Source: Bradyrhizobium arachidis (GTDB taxonomy: Bacteria; Pseudomonadota; Alphaproteobacteria; Rhizobiales; Xanthobacteraceae). Taken from it: a DNA stretch of 64,000 bases. Of this stretch, positions 61,711-64,000 are shown piece by piece. The position numbers and the translations under genes were made by a program. The DNA lies in contig NZ_CP077970.1 of the NCBI RefSeq assembly GCF_024758505.1, positions 5,022,001-5,086,000 of the forward strand. Direction: 5' to 3'. The notes below the pieces were generated by a model that was given only the letters and a program-made list of their open reading frames with translations, made no database searches and was not told the DNA's origin. Within the stretch, counting starts at the first letter, position 1. Every line of letters starts with the position of its first letter.

Positions 61711-62370
61711 ATGACGTCACTGGAGGGACGGCCCCTGTCGGCGGGCGACAGCGGCTATCAGCGCATCAGGTCCGACATCATTTTTGGCGTGCTCACGCCG
61801 TCGGTGCGGCTCAAGCTCGATGCGATGAAGGAGGACTACGGCGTCAGCATCTCGACGCTGCGCGAGATCCTCAACCGGCTGGCGTCGGAAGGTTTTGTGG
61901 TCGCGGAAGGCCAGCGCGGTTTTGAGGTGGCGCCGGTCTCGATCCAGAACCTGCGCGAGCTCGCGGACTTGCGCATCCTGCTCGAGCATCATGCGATGAC
62001 CGAGTCGTTCCGCGCCGGCGACGTGGAATGGGAAGGCCGCGTGGTGTCGGCGCATCACAAGCTGGCGGCGACCGAGCGCACCATCCGCACCGACGGCGAC
62101 GACCCCGAGCTGCGCAAGCGCTATGACGGCGAATTCCACCAGGCGCTGATCTCGAGCTGCGGCTCGCGCGAGCTGATGCACGCCCATGCGGTCGTGTTCG
62201 ACAAATATTTTCGCTATGCGCTGCGCTATCGGGGCACGGAGACGGTGAACCAGCACAAGGCGCTCCTGGACTGCGCGCTGACGCGGGACATCACGCGCGC
62301 CAAAGCCGTGCTCACCGAGCACATTAATGGCTGCGTCGCCTACGCCCTCTCCTCCTGGAACGAAGGCTGA
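61711..62370 (+). CDS. GntR family regulator (FCD domain)
   Basis: 219 residues. The winged helix reads YQRIRSDIIFGVLTPSVRLK, then YGVSISTLREILNRLASEGF. The FCD half has LADLRILLEHHAMTESFRAG and D.EFHQALISSCGS with H and further His at the metal-site spacing, ending KAVLTEHINGC. It should repress the divergent dctP operon and perhaps its own. ATG 61711 has a weak GGAA upstream; an ATG 22 codons before is less likely. Confidence 0.9.
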   Translation: MTSLEGRPLSAGDSGYQRIRSDIIFGVLTPSVRLKLDAMKEDYGVSISTLREILNRLASEGFVVAEGQRGFEVAPVSIQNLRELADLRILLEHHAMTESFRAGDVEWEGRVVSAHHKLAATERTIRTDGDDPELRKRYDGEFHQALISSCGSRELMHAHAVVFDKYFRYALRYRGTETVNQHKALLDCALTRDITRAKAVLTEHINGCVAYALSSWNEG

Positions 62371-62396
62371 TCGCTTGCGATCGCCCGGAACTACAG

Positions 62397-63569
62397 ATGC
62401 AGCCCGAGACTCCCTTCTCCGCCGCGAGGCTTGACGCCCTGCTCGATGCGTCAGGCATCGACGTCCTCCTCGTCACCTCAAAACACAACATCCAGTACCT
62501 GCTCGGCGGCTACTATCACTTCCAGTTCGATTACATGGAGGCGATCGGCATCAGCCGGTACCTGCCCGTCTTCGTCTATGTGAAGGGCGCGCTGGATAAA
62601 TCCACCTATATCGCCAACCGCAACGAGCGCGACAGCGTCCAGAACAGGATCGACGCAGGCCATTGGATGCCGCCGGTCGTGTTCGGATCGTCAACCACCG
62701 TCGAGGCGATGACGCTTGCAGTGAAGCACGTGAAGGGTGTTGCGATATCTGCGCTTCGTGTCGGGGTGGAGATGTCGTTCCTGCCGGCGGATGCGGCCGA
62801 GGTGCTGCGGAGGGAGCTCGGCCACTGCCGGCTCGTCGAGGCGATGCGTCCCCTTGAAAAGTTGCGTGCAGTCAAGACTGCGGCTGAGCTCGACATTCTC
62901 CGCGAGGCGTCCGAGCGCGTCGTCGCCTCCATGATGGATACGGTCAAGCGCACCCGTCCCGGACAGAGCAAGCGCGAGATCATCGATCATCTGCGGCGGG
63001 CAGAATTGTCCCGCGACATGGTCTTCGAATACGCGCTGGTGACATTGGGGACGAGCCTCAATCGCGCGCCCTCCGAACAACGTCTTCAACCCGGCGACAT
63101 TATCTCGCTGGATTCGGGCGGCAATTACCGGGGCTATATCGGCGATCTCTGCCGGATGGCCGTGCACGGGGCGCCGGACGGCGAACTCGTCGATCTGCTC
63201 GCCGAGATCGACGTGGTCCAGCAGGCAGCCCGAATGCCGATCCGGGCCGGGCTCATTGGCAGCGATATCTACGCCGCCGCCAGCGACGCCCTCGCGCGAA
63301 CCCCGAACGGCAAGCAGATGCACTTCGTCGCCCATGGCATGGGCATCGTCAGCCATGAAGCGCCGCGCCTGACAGCGACCGGCCCCGTTCCCTACCCCGC
63401 CGACGACGCCAACGCGCCGCTGGAGGCCGGCACGGTCATCTCGATCGAAACCACACTGGCCCACGGGCGGCGCGGTTTCATCAAGCTCGAGGATACCATT
63501 GCCGTCACCTCGAATGGCTACGAGGCATTCGGCGACGGCGCGCGCGGCTGGAACCGGATTCCGGGATGA
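62397..63569 (+). CDS. M24 family metallopeptidase (creatinase/Xaa-Pro peptidase-like)
   Basis: 390 residues. The N-terminal creatinase domain (about 1-155) begins SAARLDALLDASGIDVLLVT. The C-terminal pita-bread domain has the metal Asp in SLDSGGNYRGYIGDLCR (about 240-255; D...D), His in VAHGMGIVSHEAPRL (about 305-320) and Glu in VISIETTLA and FIKLEDTIAV. All five ligands appear present. Such proteins cleave Xaa-Pro dipeptides or small amide substrates. Its stop overlaps the next ATG (ATGA). Confidence 0.88.
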   Translation: MQPETPFSAARLDALLDASGIDVLLVTSKHNIQYLLGGYYHFQFDYMEAIGISRYLPVFVYVKGALDKSTYIANRNERDSVQNRIDAGHWMPPVVFGSSTTVEAMTLAVKHVKGVAISALRVGVEMSFLPADAAEVLRRELGHCRLVEAMRPLEKLRAVKTAAELDILREASERVVASMMDTVKRTRPGQSKREIIDHLRRAELSRDMVFEYALVTLGTSLNRAPSEQRLQPGDIISLDSGGNYRGYIGDLCRMAVHGAPDGELVDLLAEIDVVQQAARMPIRAGLIGSDIYAAASDALARTPNGKQMHFVAHGMGIVSHEAPRLTATGPVPYPADDANAPLEAGTVISIETTLAHGRRGFIKLEDTIAVTSNGYEAFGDGARGWNRIPG

Positions 63570-64000
63570 CTCTAAATTCGATCCCCGCGCACAAGGTCGA
63601 AACCGCGGTCGCCGCGTCCGACATCCTCGGCGAGACGCCGTTGTGGTGCGACCGATCCCGAAAACTGTGGTGGGTCGATATCGACGGGCGCCTTCATCAG
63701 TCCTTCGATCCGGCGACGGGTGAGCATCAAGTCCGGCCTTACGATTGCCAATTCCTCGGCAGCCAGGCTCTGACGGCGGATGGCGCCCATCTCCTCGCGC
63801 GGGATTTATCTCTCCACCATCGCTCAGCCGACGGCTATCTCTCACGTCAAGTTTGTGAAGTCGAAAGCGGCCTGGACAACCACCTCAATGACGGACGCGT
63901 GGACGCGCGCGGCCGCCTGTGGATCGGCACCATGGACAACCAGCTCCATCGACCGAACGGGTCGCTCTATCGCGTGACTGGCGATGGTGAGGTGACGCCC
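63566..64000 (+). CDS. SMP-30/gluconolactonase-like protein, 3' end outside the window
   Basis: 145 codons are visible from ATG 63566, which overlaps the M24 stop. The protein begins with a beta-propeller pattern: LGETPLWCDRSRKLWWVDID, then GSQALTADGAHLLAR. The LNDGRVDARGRLWIGTMD box holds the family's Asn/Asp metal ligands. Relatives hydrolyse sugar-acid lactones. The frame is open to the last base. Pairing with the M24 gene and the TRAP cluster suggests it acts on a lactone intermediate. Confidence 0.85.
   Translation, partial: MTLNSIPAHKVETAVAASDILGETPLWCDRSRKLWWVDIDGRLHQSFDPATGEHQVRPYDCQFLGSQALTADGAHLLARDLSLHHRSADGYLSRQVCEVESGLDNHLNDGRVDARGRLWIGTMDNQLHRPNGSLYRVTGDGEVTP

Overview
The window looks like chromosomal DNA of a Bradyrhizobium-type alphaproteobacterium (Nitrobacteraceae). 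GC content is high, GTG and TTG starts are frequent, and many tiny secreted or one-pass membrane proteins lie between genes. A roughly 130 bp two-module intergenic repeat occurs four times. The gene set also fits: an OpgC-type protein, a two-domain cold-shock protein, an EF-P modification locus, lactate genes, an AqpS-type arsenic operon and a TRAP transporter. I saw no rRNA, CRISPR array, prophage, insertion sequence or replication origin. The genus is inferred from the overall picture, since no marker gene was compared.

Layout. 1-4150: three tandem genes for TULIP/P47-like proteins, relatives of the P47 protein of botulinum orfX-type clusters; the first is cut by the window edge. 4.2-16.4 kb: housekeeping and small genes, including an Lrp regulator, a complex I accessory subunit, OpgC, tRNA-Pro, DUF192, a double cold-shock protein, a sirtuin, glyoxalase, a GST and PilZ. 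16.6-19.2 kb: tRNA-Glu, then a PPi-type phosphofructokinase and an archaeal-type fructose-1,6-bisphosphate aldolase/phosphatase on the minus strand. 19.6-28.6 kb: small membrane and secreted proteins, PilZ, a fatty acid desaturase, a PrsW-like protease and HdeD. 28.7-30.0 kb: DAHP synthase behind an aromatic-codon leader peptide and attenuator. 30.4-33.3 kb: epmB-epmA divergent from efp. 33.4-43.7 kb: an M23 protease, an Imm26-like orphan, a cupin, an AhpD-like protein with a divergent MarR regulator, a lytic transglycosylase, a class II aldolase with an SDR, recJ, and a soluble chemotaxis-like protein. 43.9-47.8 kb: L-lactate regulator, permease and dehydrogenase. 48.0-54.3 kb: an arsenic island of two divergent operons (arsR, Cys-tailed flavoprotein and two MFS carriers; arsR, arsC, aqpS and arsC). 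54.7-64.0 kb: a catabolic module holding a flavoprotein dehydrogenase broken by one amber codon, a TIM-barrel isomerase, type II dehydroquinase, TRAP DctMQP, a divergent GntR regulator, an M24 peptidase and an SMP-30 lactonase that runs off the right edge.

How genes work together. The two sugar-phosphate enzymes at 16.8-19.2 kb could run lower glycolysis or gluconeogenesis reversibly. EpmA and EpmB would beta-lysylate EF-P at Lys33. The arsenic operons combine two unrelated arsenate reductases with an aquaglyceroporin exit for arsenite. The lactate genes carry two palindromes in the regulator-permease gap. The right-hand module looks like uptake plus degradation of a carboxylate, perhaps a quinate- or shikimate-type compound.

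Most unusual items: the P47-like triplet in a soil alphaproteobacterium, the FBP aldolase/phosphatase with PPi-PFK pair, the DAHP synthase attenuator, the repeat family whose edge touches the preceding stop codon in all four copies, the single amber codon in the dehydrogenase gene, and a soluble protein with chemotaxis-signalling and sensor domains in reversed order.
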